Below, one piece after another: positions 52,022-61,669 of a DNA stretch of 64,000 nt; position 1 is the stretch's first letter, and each line of letters opens with the position of its first letter. Under the pieces are notes generated by a model, which worked only from the letters and a program-made list of their open reading frames with translations, was not told the origin of the DNA and made no database searches. The stretch spans positions 1-64,000 of the forward strand of contig NZ_JSYN01000017.1 of NCBI RefSeq assembly GCF_000812965.1, in the 5' to 3' direction. The translations under genes and the position numbers were made by a program. The stretch comes from Pedobacter kyungheensis (GTDB taxonomy: Bacteria > Bacteroidota > Bacteroidia > Sphingobacteriales > Sphingobacteriaceae).

Positions 52022-54901
52022 CTAAAGCTCCATTAAAAATTCGGTTAAATTTTTATCGTGTGGTACTTCCAGTTTTTTGCGCAGGCGGTATCTACGGATT
52101 TCTACGCCTCTTAAACTGATGTTGAGTAACGATGACATTTCCTTACTGCTCATGTTCATTCTTAAATAGGCGCAAAGCTTTAAATCATTTGGTACCAAAT
52201 CGGGATGCTGTGCCTTTAACTTCTTAAAGAAACTTTCATGTGCTTCGTTAAAGCTGTTTTCGAACAGGTGCCAGTCACGTTCATCGTTCATCCCGTCATT
52301 TATTACTTTCTGTATTTTGCGGGTCTGCTCATCCGAAAGTTTTTTCCCGTTTTCGTCTTTTAACTTGGTAATATCATCTGCCAGTTTTTGAAGCAGCTCA
52401 TTCTTGTAAACCAGTGTCATTGCCGAGTTCGCCAGTTCCCTGTTTTTCGATGCCAGTTCGGCCTGTAGTTTCTCGGTTTGCAATTTTATAATTTGCTTTT
52501 CGCTGATTTCGGCTTCTTGTCTTAGTTTTTCCTGTTGTTCGGCTTTTAAACGATCGGTAATCTTCTGACTATCGCGCTGCAATTTCCGTTCGTATATCTT
52601 TTTACCTAAAATTAAAACTACCGCAAATAGAATGGTATAAAATAAAATGGCCCAGTTGTTCAAATACCAGGGGCGCAGGACGGTAAAATTGTAAACTGTT
52701 TCAGCACTTATCGTACTGTCATCAATTTTTGCCCGCACTTTAAAAGTATAGGCCCCAGAACTTAAATTGGTGAAATCTTTTTGGGTAGCATATGTCCAGT
52801 CAGACCAGGTTCTGGAATAACCTTCCAGGTAAAACTGATATTTCACTTTCGCTTGTCGGTAGTAGGGCAGGGCATACGAAATGCGGATATTATTTCTGCT
52901 GTTCTGTATTTCAGTAGCTTCTTCACCATTGCCGGTTTCACTTATCAGCGAGAATTTGTCGGTAATATCTTCAACTCGTCTGATCAGCACTGCTGGTAAC
53001 TTTTCTTTTTGGATATTCAGTGATGCAGTAGGATTGTAAATTACGAAGCCGTCATCAACACTAATGAGGTAAATGGCATCGCTTATGCGGCTAATATTCT
53101 CATAATATTGTACCATCCGGCCATCTAAAATACTAAACTGGTTCGAATCGATCTCTACCTTACCAGGCTCGCTAAAGTTAACCAATGCGGTTTTGCCATG
53201 ATTAATAAACCAGTATTTTTTGCTGCCTGCAGGAATAATCTTGTTGGAAGTTTCGAAAGACCCCAGGCTTTTATTGAGCACCTCGTATTTGGTAAATTTA
53301 TTGCTCAGCTCATCGTAGGTATAAAAACCCGCATCTGATGAAAAAACAATCTTATTCTCGAGATTAAAAATGTTGATGTTGTAATTACCGGGCAAACCGT
53401 TTTTTTCGTCGAAATATTTGGTGCTCGTTACCCTCGTGTAATCATGACTTAGGCTCAATTTATATAAGCCCTTGTAGGCATGCCCAACCCAAATATCGCC
53501 TCTGTTATCCTGCTCAACATATCTTGATGGTGCATTAAAACCTGCTATTTTGGTTGCGAATTTTAATCCTGCACCTGGCGTTTTGGTAAATAAAGTTAAA
53601 CCTGTGTAAGTTCCCTGAACAAGATAATTGGGATTAGAATTTAATTTCTTAATGGTCCAGCCACCTGCTGATCTGGATATCCATTCTATTTGATCGCCCA
53701 AAACCTTAAAGGTACCGCTGTTATGACCGCAAATTAACTCGTTATCAATAATAGTAAGCTCCCAAACCTGGCCCTGCGAATTGGGTATTAACCGAAAATT
53801 AAAAGGCAATAGGTTATACGGCGACCATTCGCTGTAAAATAAACCCTGGTTGGTACCGAGGTAGATTTTGTTGTTGAAAATGATGCTGGAATACACCGTA
53901 CCAAACTGACCTGTTTTATCAAAATAAAAGTAAAGTGGCGAATTGAGCTCAATACGATCTATTCCATTGTCCAGGCCCGTCCAAAGATTTTGTTCATTAT
54001 CTGCATACAGGCTTAAAATCGTGTTGTTTTGCAATCCGCTCGATTTATTAATGCGCTGTACAACTTTGCCGTTTTCATCGATAATGATTAAACCATTTAG
54101 AATAGTACCATAAGCATAATATTTACCTAACAAATTAACCCCATTGTTAAGCTGATAGGTTTTCAGGTAACTGTTTGCAGGAGTATTTAGCGGGCTGAAG
54201 CTTTTGCCGTCATAAATAAAAAGGCCGTTTTTACTGGTGCCGATAATCAGTCCGTTGCTCTTGTAAGGCAAAATAGAAAGTATTCCTTCTTTGCCCATTT
54301 GCTCGCTTTGAGGAAGGTGTACCAGTTTATTGCCTATTAGTTCAAATAAACCCTGCTCCAGTACTTCTATAAAATACCGTTGATTAACCTTATGGAGAAA
54401 CAAAAAGGAAGATGGCGATTTTACAACTTCAATTTTATTGTTTTTGTAGATAAAGATTTTTGAAAAAGACTGGAAAATTACCCGATCGCGATCTACATAA
54501 ATTTTCCAGACTTCATCATCTATTTTTATACCTTTCGGTAACAAATTCGTAAGTGAGTTATAGCTTAACTTATTGTTTTTAATTGCCCAATAGCCAAATT
54601 CGCCAAAGCTACCAGTATAAATTTTTCCATTGTTATCAGTAGCAACTGCCCTCACAATCTGGCGGTTTGGCATCCGGTATTTCTGCCAGTAACGGCCATC
54701 AAAAGTGAGCAGACCTTCGGCATTGCCAAAGTACATTACACCATTTTTGTCTTTTGCGATACTCCAGTTCTGATTACCTGAAGAATAAACTGATTTCGGG
54801 TAATTTTCGATATAAGGTACCCCGATGCTTTTGATATCGGCAGCATAGGTGTTTATGGTAAAGCATAGCAGCAGTAAAAGCAGGCGGGGATAGTTTAGCA
54901 T
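52022..54901 (-). CDS. Membrane sensor-regulator: beta-propeller, Y_Y_Y domain, LuxR-type HTH
   Basis: 959-residue regulator from the ATG at 54901 (signal MLNYPRLLLLLLCFTINTYA). A periplasmic part with two-component-type propeller repeats (about 25-690, e.g. DNEQNLWTGLDNGIDRI and DNRGDIWVGHAYKGLYKL), a Y_Y_Y domain (about 700-755, VKYQFYLEGYSRTWSDWTYATQKDFTNLSSGAYTFKV), one membrane helix (about 767-787), a coiled coil, and a C-terminal helix-turn-helix (LKLCAYLRMNMSSKEMSSLLNISLRGVEIRRYRLRKKL). It has no histidine kinase or receiver domain, so the signal passes directly from the sensor to DNA or membrane-bound HTH. It probably controls the neighbouring locus. An upstream ATG at 54964 would extend it with no signal-like sequence. 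Confidence 0.88.
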   Translation of the reverse strand: MLNYPRLLLLLLCFTINTYAADIKSIGVPYIENYPKSVYSSGNQNWSIAKDKNGVMYFGNAEGLLTFDGRYWQKYRMPNRQIVRAVATDNNGKIYTGSFGEFGYWAIKNNKLSYNSLTNLLPKGIKIDDEVWKIYVDRDRVIFQSFSKIFIYKNNKIEVVKSPSSFLFLHKVNQRYFIEVLEQGLFELIGNKLVHLPQSEQMGKEGILSILPYKSNGLIIGTSKNGLFIYDGKSFSPLNTPANSYLKTYQLNNGVNLLGKYYAYGTILNGLIIIDENGKVVQRINKSSGLQNNTILSLYADNEQNLWTGLDNGIDRIELNSPLYFYFDKTGQFGTVYSSIIFNNKIYLGTNQGLFYSEWSPYNLLPFNFRLIPNSQGQVWELTIIDNELICGHNSGTFKVLGDQIEWISRSAGGWTIKKLNSNPNYLVQGTYTGLTLFTKTPGAGLKFATKIAGFNAPSRYVEQDNRGDIWVGHAYKGLYKLSLSHDYTRVTSTKYFDEKNGLPGNYNINIFNLENKIVFSSDAGFYTYDELSNKFTKYEVLNKSLGSFETSNKIIPAGSKKYWFINHGKTALVNFSEPGKVEIDSNQFSILDGRMVQYYENISRISDAIYLISVDDGFVIYNPTASLNIQKEKLPAVLIRRVEDITDKFSLISETGNGEEATEIQNSRNNIRISYALPYYRQAKVKYQFYLEGYSRTWSDWTYATQKDFTNLSSGAYTFKVRAKIDDSTISAETVYNFTVLRPWYLNNWAILFYTILFAVVLILGKKIYERKLQRDSQKITDRLKAEQQEKLRQEAEISEKQIIKLQTEKLQAELASKNRELANSAMTLVYKNELLQKLADDITKLKDENGKKLSDEQTRKIQKVINDGMNDERDWHLFENSFNEAHESFFKKLKAQHPDLVPNDLKLCAYLRMNMSSKEMSSLLNISLRGVEIRRYRLRKKLEVPHDKNLTEFLMEL

Positions 54902-55035
54902 AAAATGGTTATGGGATGAAACCCTTGATACACAAAGTAAATGAAAAAAATTAAGAAGAGGCAATTGTTGATAGCTAGCAGCTAATAGTCAATGGTTAAT
55001 AGCTTATTGTGCAAAAGCAATGAACGGCCAATTTG

Positions 55036-55386
55036 CTATAATGTACTTTTTAGCTTGGAAATCATTTTGCAAAGTTGCTCGTATTCCGAATATAATCTTT
55101 TAAACTCTGGCTCGGTTATATAATTTCTTGATGAAGCCATGAATAAACAGCTTACAACCTCTAATCCAGAACGTACAGAATAAGTTAGAAATCGCGAAAA
55201 TTCTGCTTTCGATTGACCAATACAGCCTTCAGCAATATTAAGATTTACTGAATCTGCTGCTTTTTTAATTTGATTGGTTAAACTGAAAAGCTCAATGCTG
55301 GGGAATTTTTTCGCAACGACATCTATTTCATTGCTGAGTTTTAATGAAATCTGCCAGATCTTAAGTTCCTCAAATTTGAAAGCCAT
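55036..55386 (-). CDS. Four-helix-bundle (S23/IVS) protein
   Basis: 116-residue protein of the four-helix-bundle family (TIGR02436), first seen in rRNA intervening sequences and often called S23 ribosomal protein. Marks are FKFEELKIWQISLKLSNEIDVVAKKF, LTNQIKKAADSVNLNIAEGCIGQSKAEFSRFLTYSVRSGLEV. Its function is unknown. It stands alone between the sensor-regulator and trhO, in short spacers made of repetitive 'taatagtcaatggttaata'-type words, and it may be a mobile gene since copies vary among strains; that last point is inference. Confidence 0.85.
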   Translation of the reverse strand: MAFKFEELKIWQISLKLSNEIDVVAKKFPSIELFSLTNQIKKAADSVNLNIAEGCIGQSKAEFSRFLTYSVRSGLEVVSCLFMASSRNYITEPEFKRLYSEYEQLCKMISKLKSTL

Positions 55387-55531
55387 AACTTTGAATTTGA
55401 AATAAATATACTCATCTCTATTTCATTTTGTAGCGGTTATGTTTAAAACTTAGCCAATAGTCAATTTACCTTTATGTTAATCAACTATTGACTATCAGCC
55501 ATTAACCATTAGCTATTGACTATCGACCGAA

Positions 55532-56467
55532 TTACCCTTTCACAGCAACCGGCTGCGGTACCTTAACGTAGTAACCAGTACCATCATACGGGCGTTTACG
55601 CGGATTGGTAGTGCATGCTTCCGAGCAGCAACCTTGAAGCTGTTCGCCGCAGGCATCACATTGTGTTACGTGTTCATTGCACTCCGGATTAGCACAGTTA
55701 ATCATTTTTGGTGTAGTAACACCGCAATTGTAACAAACTGAAACTACTGTAGGGTTAACCTCGTTTACGTCTACAGCAATCCGGTTATCAAACACATAAC
55801 ATTTGCCTTCAAAATCTTTTCCGCCTGCTTCTTTGCCATATTTAATAATACCGCCATGCAATTGGTACACATCGTTAAAACCATGATGTAGCAATAGAGC
55901 AGATGCTTTTTCGCATTTAATACCACCAGTACAATAGGTTAAAATCTTCTTGTCTTTATATTGGGCAAGCTGGTTAATTTGCTCAGGGAAATCGCGAAAA
56001 TTCTCGATATCGAGGGTTACTGCATTTTTGAATTTACCCAGGTTGTGCTCATAATTAGAACGTACATCCAGAATCACCACATCTTCATCATCTTTCATTT
56101 TCATGAAATCAACTGGTTCTAAGTGTTTACCGGTTCTTTCGTTCGGATTGATGATCGAAGTATCTCTTAAACCTGAGTGTACAATTTCTGATTTGTAACG
56201 GCAGTGCATTTTCAAAAACGAAAGCTCTTCCACATCATCAATCTTAAACTCTGTTTTGGCAAACCTTTCATCTGCATGTATGGCTTTCATGTAAGCTTCG
56301 CAAGCTTCGGGAGTACCCGAAATGGTACCGTTTAAACCTTCATCGGCAACAATAATACGTCCAACAAGGTTTAAAGATTTACAAAATTTAAGGTGATCGG
56401 CGGCAAATTGCTCTGCCTCTGCTATGTAACTATAGCAATAGTAAAGTAGTGTCTGATATTTTTTCAT
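55532..56467 (-). CDS. trhO: tRNA uridine(34) hydroxylase
   Basis: 311-residue member of the TrhO (YceA) family, which hydroxylates uridine 34 of tRNA as the first step to (methoxycarbonyl)methoxyuridine-type modifications. N-terminal acylphosphatase-like domain (VADEGLNGTISGTPEACEAYM), central rhodanese domain with catalytic C179 in LTYCTGGIKCEKAS and D134 in ILDVRSNYE, then a C-terminal zinc-type cysteine cluster (CYNCG, CANPECNEHVTQCDACGEQLQGCCSEAC). All parts fit the family length. Cytoplasmic, single-gene unit. Confidence 0.93.
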   Translation of the reverse strand: MKKYQTLLYYCYSYIAEAEQFAADHLKFCKSLNLVGRIIVADEGLNGTISGTPEACEAYMKAIHADERFAKTEFKIDDVEELSFLKMHCRYKSEIVHSGLRDTSIINPNERTGKHLEPVDFMKMKDDEDVVILDVRSNYEHNLGKFKNAVTLDIENFRDFPEQINQLAQYKDKKILTYCTGGIKCEKASALLLHHGFNDVYQLHGGIIKYGKEAGGKDFEGKCYVFDNRIAVDVNEVNPTVVSVCYNCGVTTPKMINCANPECNEHVTQCDACGEQLQGCCSEACTTNPRKRPYDGTGYYVKVPQPVAVKG

Positions 56468-56593
56468 AACGCTGTTGATACCGTTGCAAACGGCGTTTAA
56501 AGCGGTGCAAAAATAGGGAAATTATATAAAATGTAAAAATGGAAAAATGGATCGCGTGTTCTATCGGCCATCTTACATCAAACAGCTTCCAGC

Positions 56594-59041
56594 CTAAAAT
56601 CCGTACGATATCCTGAATCCTTGCGTCAGCTTGCGACCACCATCGTAGGCAAAACCGTAACTAGCCCTTAAAACCAAACGCTGTATTCCAAAATAAAATT
56701 CTTTGTAATTTCTTTTTTCTGGCGACGATAAGTAGCCGCCACCAATAAACTCTTCCAATTTAGCCTTGCGGAGTAAAGGAATTTTATTCATGAAAAAGCC
56801 CGCAAAATTATGCTCCAGATGCGCTTCAAAATATTGCTGATTGGTGCTAAACTGATAAAAATCAAGATATTGGAATTTTCTTATGTTGGGTGGGAAAATG
56901 GTAGATATGTTACCCGAAAAGTGCTTGAAATCGGGGTAGTACATTTTTTTATTATTAACAAATTTGCCCACTCCTGCCAAAAATGACGTATAGCCCAACA
57001 AGCCTAAGCCAATTCGCTCCTGAAATACCTCCGCTTTTATAAAGTCATAATCTATATCGCTGCTTAACACATTATTAAATCCTTTTTTATACAAAACGGT
57101 AATCTTAGGGTATTTCGATTCAGTATAAAATTTACCATCCGGGCGGGTAATATATTTCTGTCCGATGGTGTAGGTTAAGCTTGCTGTAGCACTAAACGAA
57201 TTATAGGTCGGGAAAAGTGGTACTTCTTCTGCCGGATTGAAAGGGTTGTTAGATGTAAATTCCCGGTCTTTGGCATCAATAAATTTAAAATTGCTACTGT
57301 TGGTAAGGCTTTTGTTTCTGCTGTAATCAACACTTACACTGCCCTGTAACCCTGTAGCCAGTTCTCTTGTGGTATTGATATTAGCAAAACTCTTTTCATA
57401 AAATTTCGGGAAATTCTTTTCGTAAAAGAGCGAGTTAATGCTATTACCCAATGCAGTCATTGATCCCAGGTTATTCAGGTCGAAAATACCATTCCCGAAT
57501 GAAGCACCAACGCTTGCGCTTTTTAGCGGGTTGTAGTAATAGCTTCCGGTTAAACTTCCGGTTAATTTCTTATTGGCAAAACCATATCTCAACTCAGGAC
57601 GGATAGAGTACGATCGTCTGTTTTCGAAAGTTTTGCGGTAAGTAACCCCATATTTTATGGCGAAACCTTCAACAGTATTGTAAAAAATAGCCCTCAGTAC
57701 CGGGTCAAAATACCAGTATTCTTTATCGTAGCGATCGTTAATGCTGTGTCCACGGAGTAAAAGCTTGCCAATACCAAATTTGTTATTCTCTTTTTCTAAC
57801 GAATCAAGGTATTTCTTCGATTCTTTTAGCTTGGCTATGCTATCTTTCTTGATATAGTTTATTTTTTCGTCTTCAGTTAAAGGTATAGGCCTGTTGTTAA
57901 CCCAGTAGGCAGAATCTTTTTTGTTAACCATTTCGGTTACCTTTAATATTTCACCGCTAAAGAAGTTTTTAGAAAATTTAGGATCGATATTGTAATTGCT
58001 ATACACGCCTACATAATAACCCGCAATTTTAAAACCCAATACATTACCGGCAAACTGAAAATTGATGGAGGTAGGCATGTACACCTCTTTTACCTTGGTA
58101 AACTGCTGATTGATATTCAGTGTATCAATAAAGTTGATCCCTGCATTTTTGGTCAGGAAGAGATCCGTATTGTAAATCCGCCAGCTATTATCTATGATGT
58201 AAATTATGCCTCTGAACACCGGGTCGTTTTCGCGGCGTGGAATTACCTGTATCTTGTGGATCAATTCCCCGTTCTCAGTGCTTTCGCCAAGCAGTTTGTA
58301 TTTGTAATAAAACAAGGCATTGTCGGCAATAGGAGATATAAAACCTCTTGCACTTAATTTGTTTTCAAGCAGGTAATTGTCGTAAAAATTGATGATCAGA
58401 TCAGAAGCCTTATTAAAACTGAAAGCATTATTACGCCCGGCCACTTTCGAAGAAATCATTTCTTCGTGGATACTGTTTGGCCTGCTGAAGTTAAATTTAC
58501 TTTGCGATTCTGAAAGATAAATAATCCCCTTGCGGTTCGTATCGAGCTCTAAAACTTTTTGAATATCCTGCCCGAAAAACTTTTTGGGTGCACCTTTTAA
58601 ACGCTGAACTCCTTTGATATAAACATCACAACTAAAGCTTTTAACTTCGTTTAAATGTGTTTTACGCTCCTTAATAGCTTTACGGATGATGGCATAAGCA
58701 GGATCTTCGGCATTTGCCCTGATATTTACATTCTCTAAAGTATAACTTTCTGCTGTCAGCGTTACATTCAGGCTAATATCATCGCTAAGGTTAATAATGT
58801 GGTCTTGTTGCTTGTAGCCCACAGCCCTGAAACTCAGGGTTTGCTGGCCATTTTTTAATTTGATTGAATATTTGCCATCTACATTGGCTGATGTGCCCGT
58901 AGTGGTGTTTTTTAAATATACTGAAGCAAAAGGAACCGGCTGCCCGTTGGTGTCTTTAACTGTACCGGTTACCGAGAATTGCTGGGCGAATACAATGTTG
59001 GTGAGACCACAAAATAACAGGAGCGCGCAAATTCTTATCAT
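56594..59041 (-). CDS. DUF5686 outer-membrane protein with carboxypeptidase-regulatory-like domain
   Basis: 815-residue outer-membrane protein with signal peptide (MIRICALLLFCGLTNIVFAQ). A carboxypeptidase-regulatory-like domain (about 22-110, VTGTVKDTNGQPVPFASVYLKNTTTGTSANVDGKYSI) is followed by the DUF5686 region (about 120-815), with the C-terminal beta-barrel ending RISYGF. Family members are common in Bacteroidota and of unknown function. It lies alone between trhO and kbl, in opposite orientation to kbl; the 249-base divergent spacer holds the kbl promoter. Confidence 0.85.
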   Translation of the reverse strand: MIRICALLLFCGLTNIVFAQQFSVTGTVKDTNGQPVPFASVYLKNTTTGTSANVDGKYSIKLKNGQQTLSFRAVGYKQQDHIINLSDDISLNVTLTAESYTLENVNIRANAEDPAYAIIRKAIKERKTHLNEVKSFSCDVYIKGVQRLKGAPKKFFGQDIQKVLELDTNRKGIIYLSESQSKFNFSRPNSIHEEMISSKVAGRNNAFSFNKASDLIINFYDNYLLENKLSARGFISPIADNALFYYKYKLLGESTENGELIHKIQVIPRRENDPVFRGIIYIIDNSWRIYNTDLFLTKNAGINFIDTLNINQQFTKVKEVYMPTSINFQFAGNVLGFKIAGYYVGVYSNYNIDPKFSKNFFSGEILKVTEMVNKKDSAYWVNNRPIPLTEDEKINYIKKDSIAKLKESKKYLDSLEKENNKFGIGKLLLRGHSINDRYDKEYWYFDPVLRAIFYNTVEGFAIKYGVTYRKTFENRRSYSIRPELRYGFANKKLTGSLTGSYYYNPLKSASVGASFGNGIFDLNNLGSMTALGNSINSLFYEKNFPKFYEKSFANINTTRELATGLQGSVSVDYSRNKSLTNSSNFKFIDAKDREFTSNNPFNPAEEVPLFPTYNSFSATASLTYTIGQKYITRPDGKFYTESKYPKITVLYKKGFNNVLSSDIDYDFIKAEVFQERIGLGLLGYTSFLAGVGKFVNNKKMYYPDFKHFSGNISTIFPPNIRKFQYLDFYQFSTNQQYFEAHLEHNFAGFFMNKIPLLRKAKLEEFIGGGYLSSPEKRNYKEFYFGIQRLVLRASYGFAYDGGRKLTQGFRISYGF

Positions 59042-59229
59042 ATTTAGATTAGTAAACTATAAATATCGAATAACTTTTAAGACTATACACATAGGTATGT
59101 GTTAAAGTTTGTTAAGTTGGCAAAAAAATAATAACAACGCTAATTTTTATAAAACAATATATTGCTGAGGTAATGGTTTCGCTTTATATCAAACGTTTGT
59201 CTCTTTAATAAAGGCGTCGAAATTGCGTT

Positions 59230-59262
59230 TTTGTTTCTGTAAGGCTTTTTTTTATAACTTTG
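59230..59262 (+). promoter_or_regulatory. kbl promoter (TTTG-21-TAACTTTG)
   Basis: TTTG at 59230-59233 and TAACTTTG at 59255-59262 are separated by 21 bases, within the Bacteroidota sigma-ABfr spacing range. The ATG of kbl is at 59291. This is the clearest promoter in the window. Confidence 0.75.
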
Positions 59263-59290
59263 GAGCCAACAATCAACCATATTAAAGGCC

Positions 59291-60478
59291 ATGTATAAAA
59301 CATTACAACCGGTTCTTCAAAAAGAACTAGAAGAAATTGAGAACGCTGGATTATTTAAGCGCGAACGGATTATTATTACCCCTCAGGGTGCCGACATTCA
59401 GGTAAGTGGCGGAACTGAAGTGGTTAACTTCTGTGCAAATAACTATTTGGGGCTTTCTTCTCATCCAAAAGTGATAGAAGCTGCTAAAAAAGCGATCGAT
59501 GATCATGGTTATGGAATGTCGTCTGTTCGTTTCATCTGCGGAACACAGGATGTACATAAAGAGCTGGAAGCTAAGATTTCTAAGTTTTTAGGCACTGAAG
59601 ATACCATTTTATATGCTGCTGCCTTTGATGCCAATGGTGGGGTTTTTGAGCCTTTGTTCAATGCAGAAGATGCCATTATTTCGGATGAGCTGAACCATGC
59701 TTCAATTATTGATGGGGTTCGTTTGTGTAAAGCACAACGTTTCCGTTATAAAAACGCCGATATGGAAGATCTGGAGAAACAATTAATTGCGGCTAAAGAT
59801 TGCAGGCACCGCATTATTGTTACCGATGGTGCTTTTTCTATGGATGGTTCTGTTGCGCCTTTAGATAAAATTGCCGATCTGGCCGATAAATACGAAGCAT
59901 TAATTATGATTGATGAATCGCACTGTACAGGTTTTATTGGTAAAAATGGTCGTGGTACACACGAACATTTTGATGTGATGGATCGTATCGATATCATTAC
60001 CGGTACTTTAGGTAAAGCTTTAGGTGGTGCATCAGGTGGTTTTACTTCAGGTAAGAAAGAAATTATCGATATGTTGCGTCAGCGTTCACGTCCGTACCTA
60101 TTCTCTAATACTTTGGCTCCGGCTATTGCAGGTGCCTCTATTGCTGTACTGGATATGTTGAGCGAAACTACGGCCTTGAGAGATAAATTAGAATCAAACA
60201 CAAAATATTTCCGCGAAAAAATGACAGCGGCAGGTTTCGACATCAAGCCTGGTTTCCACCCAATCGTACCGGTTATGCTTTACGATGCAAAAATTGCACA
60301 GGAGTTTGCAGCTAAGATGCTTAACGAAGGCATTTATGTAATCGGGTTCTTCTATCCGGTTGTACCTCAGGGTAAAGCCAGAATCAGGGTACAACTATCT
60401 GCAGGTCATGAGCAACATCATTTAGATAAAGCCATTGCTGCCTTTACCAAAGTTGGTAAAGAATTGGGCGTAATTTAA
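59291..60478 (+). CDS. kbl: Glycine C-acetyltransferase (2-amino-3-ketobutyrate CoA ligase)
   Basis: PLP enzyme (alpha-oxoamine synthase family) that cleaves 2-amino-3-ketobutyrate plus CoA to glycine and acetyl-CoA. Its 395 residues match the family. The PLP lysine is K242 in [14 protein letters not shown]; other marks are [12 protein letters not shown] (50-61), [12 protein letters not shown] (131-142) and [18 protein letters not shown] (207-223). With the SDR-type threonine dehydrogenase at 35782 it would make the threonine-to-glycine route, although the two genes are 23 kb apart. It has its own promoter and terminator. Confidence 0.95.
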   Translation: MYKTLQPVLQKELEEIENAGLFKRERIIITPQGADIQVSGGTEVVNFCANNYLGLSSHPKVIEAAKKAIDDHGYGMSSVRFICGTQDVHKELEAKISKFLGTEDTILYAAAFDANGGVFEPLFNAEDAIISDELNHASIIDGVRLCKAQRFRYKNADMEDLEKQLIAAKDCRHRIIVTDGAFSMDGSVAPLDKIADLADKYEALIMIDESHCTGFIGKNGRGTHEHFDVMDRIDIITGTLGKALGGASGGFTSGKKEIIDMLRQRSRPYLFSNTLAPAIAGASIAVLDMLSETTALRDKLESNTKYFREKMTAAGFDIKPGFHPIVPVMLYDAKIAQEFAAKMLNEGIYVIGFFYPVVPQGKARIRVQLSAGHEQHHLDKAIAAFTKVGKELGVI

Positions 60479-60502
60479 TGCTCCTTAAATATGATATCAT
60501 TC

Positions 60503-60529
60503 AAAAGCCGCTTCTTGCGGCTTTTTTTG
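60503..60529 (+). terminator. Rho-independent terminator of kbl
   Basis: AAAAGCCGC (60503-60511), loop TTCTT, GCGGCTTTT (60517-60525) followed by TTTG. It lies 25 bases after the kbl stop codon. Confidence 0.9.
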
Positions 60530-60612
60530 TTTCGGGTTCATTTTCTTTTATAATGCTAGTGTAAACTCATTATTTGAACCCTGCAAGCATAAAATTATTA
60601 GATAATTTGCTG

Positions 60613-60620
60613 TATATTTG
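60613..60620 (+). promoter_or_regulatory. Candidate -7 box, 5 bases before the pheS start
   Basis: TATATTTG matches TAnnTTTG. It ends only 5 bases before the pheS ATG at 60626, so the transcript would begin at or very near the start codon. No -33 TTTG at the right distance was found. Confidence 0.4.
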
Positions 60621-60625
60621 GAGCC

Positions 60626-61666
60626 ATGTTACAGGATAAAATAACACAATATACCGAAAAAATCAATGCTTTTGTAACTGAAAAAGCAGATGAGTTAGAG
60701 CAGTTCCGTATTAAATATTTAGGAAGCAAAGGCATCATTAAAGAGATTTTCGAAGAATTTAAAACAGTTTCTGTCGAAGAAAAAAGATCTTTAGGTAAGG
60801 TGCTGAACGAGTTTAAGCAACTTGCCGAATCGAAATACCAGGTGTTGAAAGAATCGACAGAAAGTTCGGAGCAGAAAACAGACAGCGCTCAGCTGGATAT
60901 GACTTTGCCGGGCGAAGGTTTCGAAATAGGTTCCCGTCACCCACTGGCCTTGGTACGCAGAGAGATTGTAGAGATTTTTGCCAAACTGGGTTTTACCGTT
61001 GCCGAAGGACCTGAAATTGAAGACGACTGGCATAACTTCTCGGCGTTGAACTTTCCTGAAGAGCACCCGGCGAGAGACATGCAGGATACTTTCTTCATTA
61101 AAAAAGGTGGCGAAAAAGGTGATATTGCCTTACGTACACATACCTCTTCGGTACAGGTGCGTATGATGGAGCAGGGACAGCCGCCTTTCAGGGCCATTAT
61201 GCCGGGCCGTGTATATCGTAACGAAGCCATTTCGGCAAGGGCACATTGCTTTTTCCACCAGATAGAAGGTTTATATGTAGATGAAAATGTTTCATTTGCT
61301 GATTTAAAACAAACCCTGTTTTACTTTGTGCAGGAGTTATACGGCGAAGGTACTAAAGTGCGTTTCCGTCCATCATATTTCCCTTTTACAGAGCCTTCTG
61401 CAGAAATGGATATTTCTTGTACCATTTGTAAAGGTGCAGGTTGCCAGCTTTGTAAACACAGCGGGTGGGTAGAGATTTTGGGTTGCGGTATGGTAGATCC
61501 GAATGTGTTGGAAAACTGCGGTATTGATTCGAAAAAATACAGTGGATTTGCCTTCGGAATGGGTATCGAGCGTATTGCAAACCTGAAATACGTAATTAAA
61601 GATTTGCGCTTGTTCTCAGAAAACGATGCCCGTTTTTTAAAACAATTTAAATCAGCTTTAATCTAA
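60626..61666 (+). CDS. pheS: Phenylalanine-tRNA ligase alpha subunit
   Basis: 346-residue alpha subunit that holds the class II catalytic domain and charges tRNA-Phe together with PheT. Motif 2 is in MPGRVYRNEAISARAHCFFHQIEG, motif 3 in GFAFGMGIERIANLKYVIKDLR, with LRTHTSSVQVRMM before them and FRPSYFPFTEPSAEM after. A four-cysteine insertion, CTICKGAGCQLCKHSGW, is common in non-proteobacterial enzymes. The N-terminal coiled coil is at about 1-85. No pheT gene is in the window. The next gene follows after 3 bases, so pheS is the first gene of an operon with a lipoprotein and a TetR regulator. Confidence 0.97.
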   Translation: MLQDKITQYTEKINAFVTEKADELEQFRIKYLGSKGIIKEIFEEFKTVSVEEKRSLGKVLNEFKQLAESKYQVLKESTESSEQKTDSAQLDMTLPGEGFEIGSRHPLALVRREIVEIFAKLGFTVAEGPEIEDDWHNFSALNFPEEHPARDMQDTFFIKKGGEKGDIALRTHTSSVQVRMMEQGQPPFRAIMPGRVYRNEAISARAHCFFHQIEGLYVDENVSFADLKQTLFYFVQELYGEGTKVRFRPSYFPFTEPSAEMDISCTICKGAGCQLCKHSGWVEILGCGMVDPNVLENCGIDSKKYSGFAFGMGIERIANLKYVIKDLRLFSENDARFLKQFKSALI

Positions 61667-61669
61667 ACC

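Noticed and set aside
52022..54901. Histidine-kinase (hybrid two-component) domain in the PUL regulator
   Set aside because: The segment after the membrane helix is a coiled coil followed directly by a LuxR-type HTH; no H-box, N/G-box or receiver aspartate is present.
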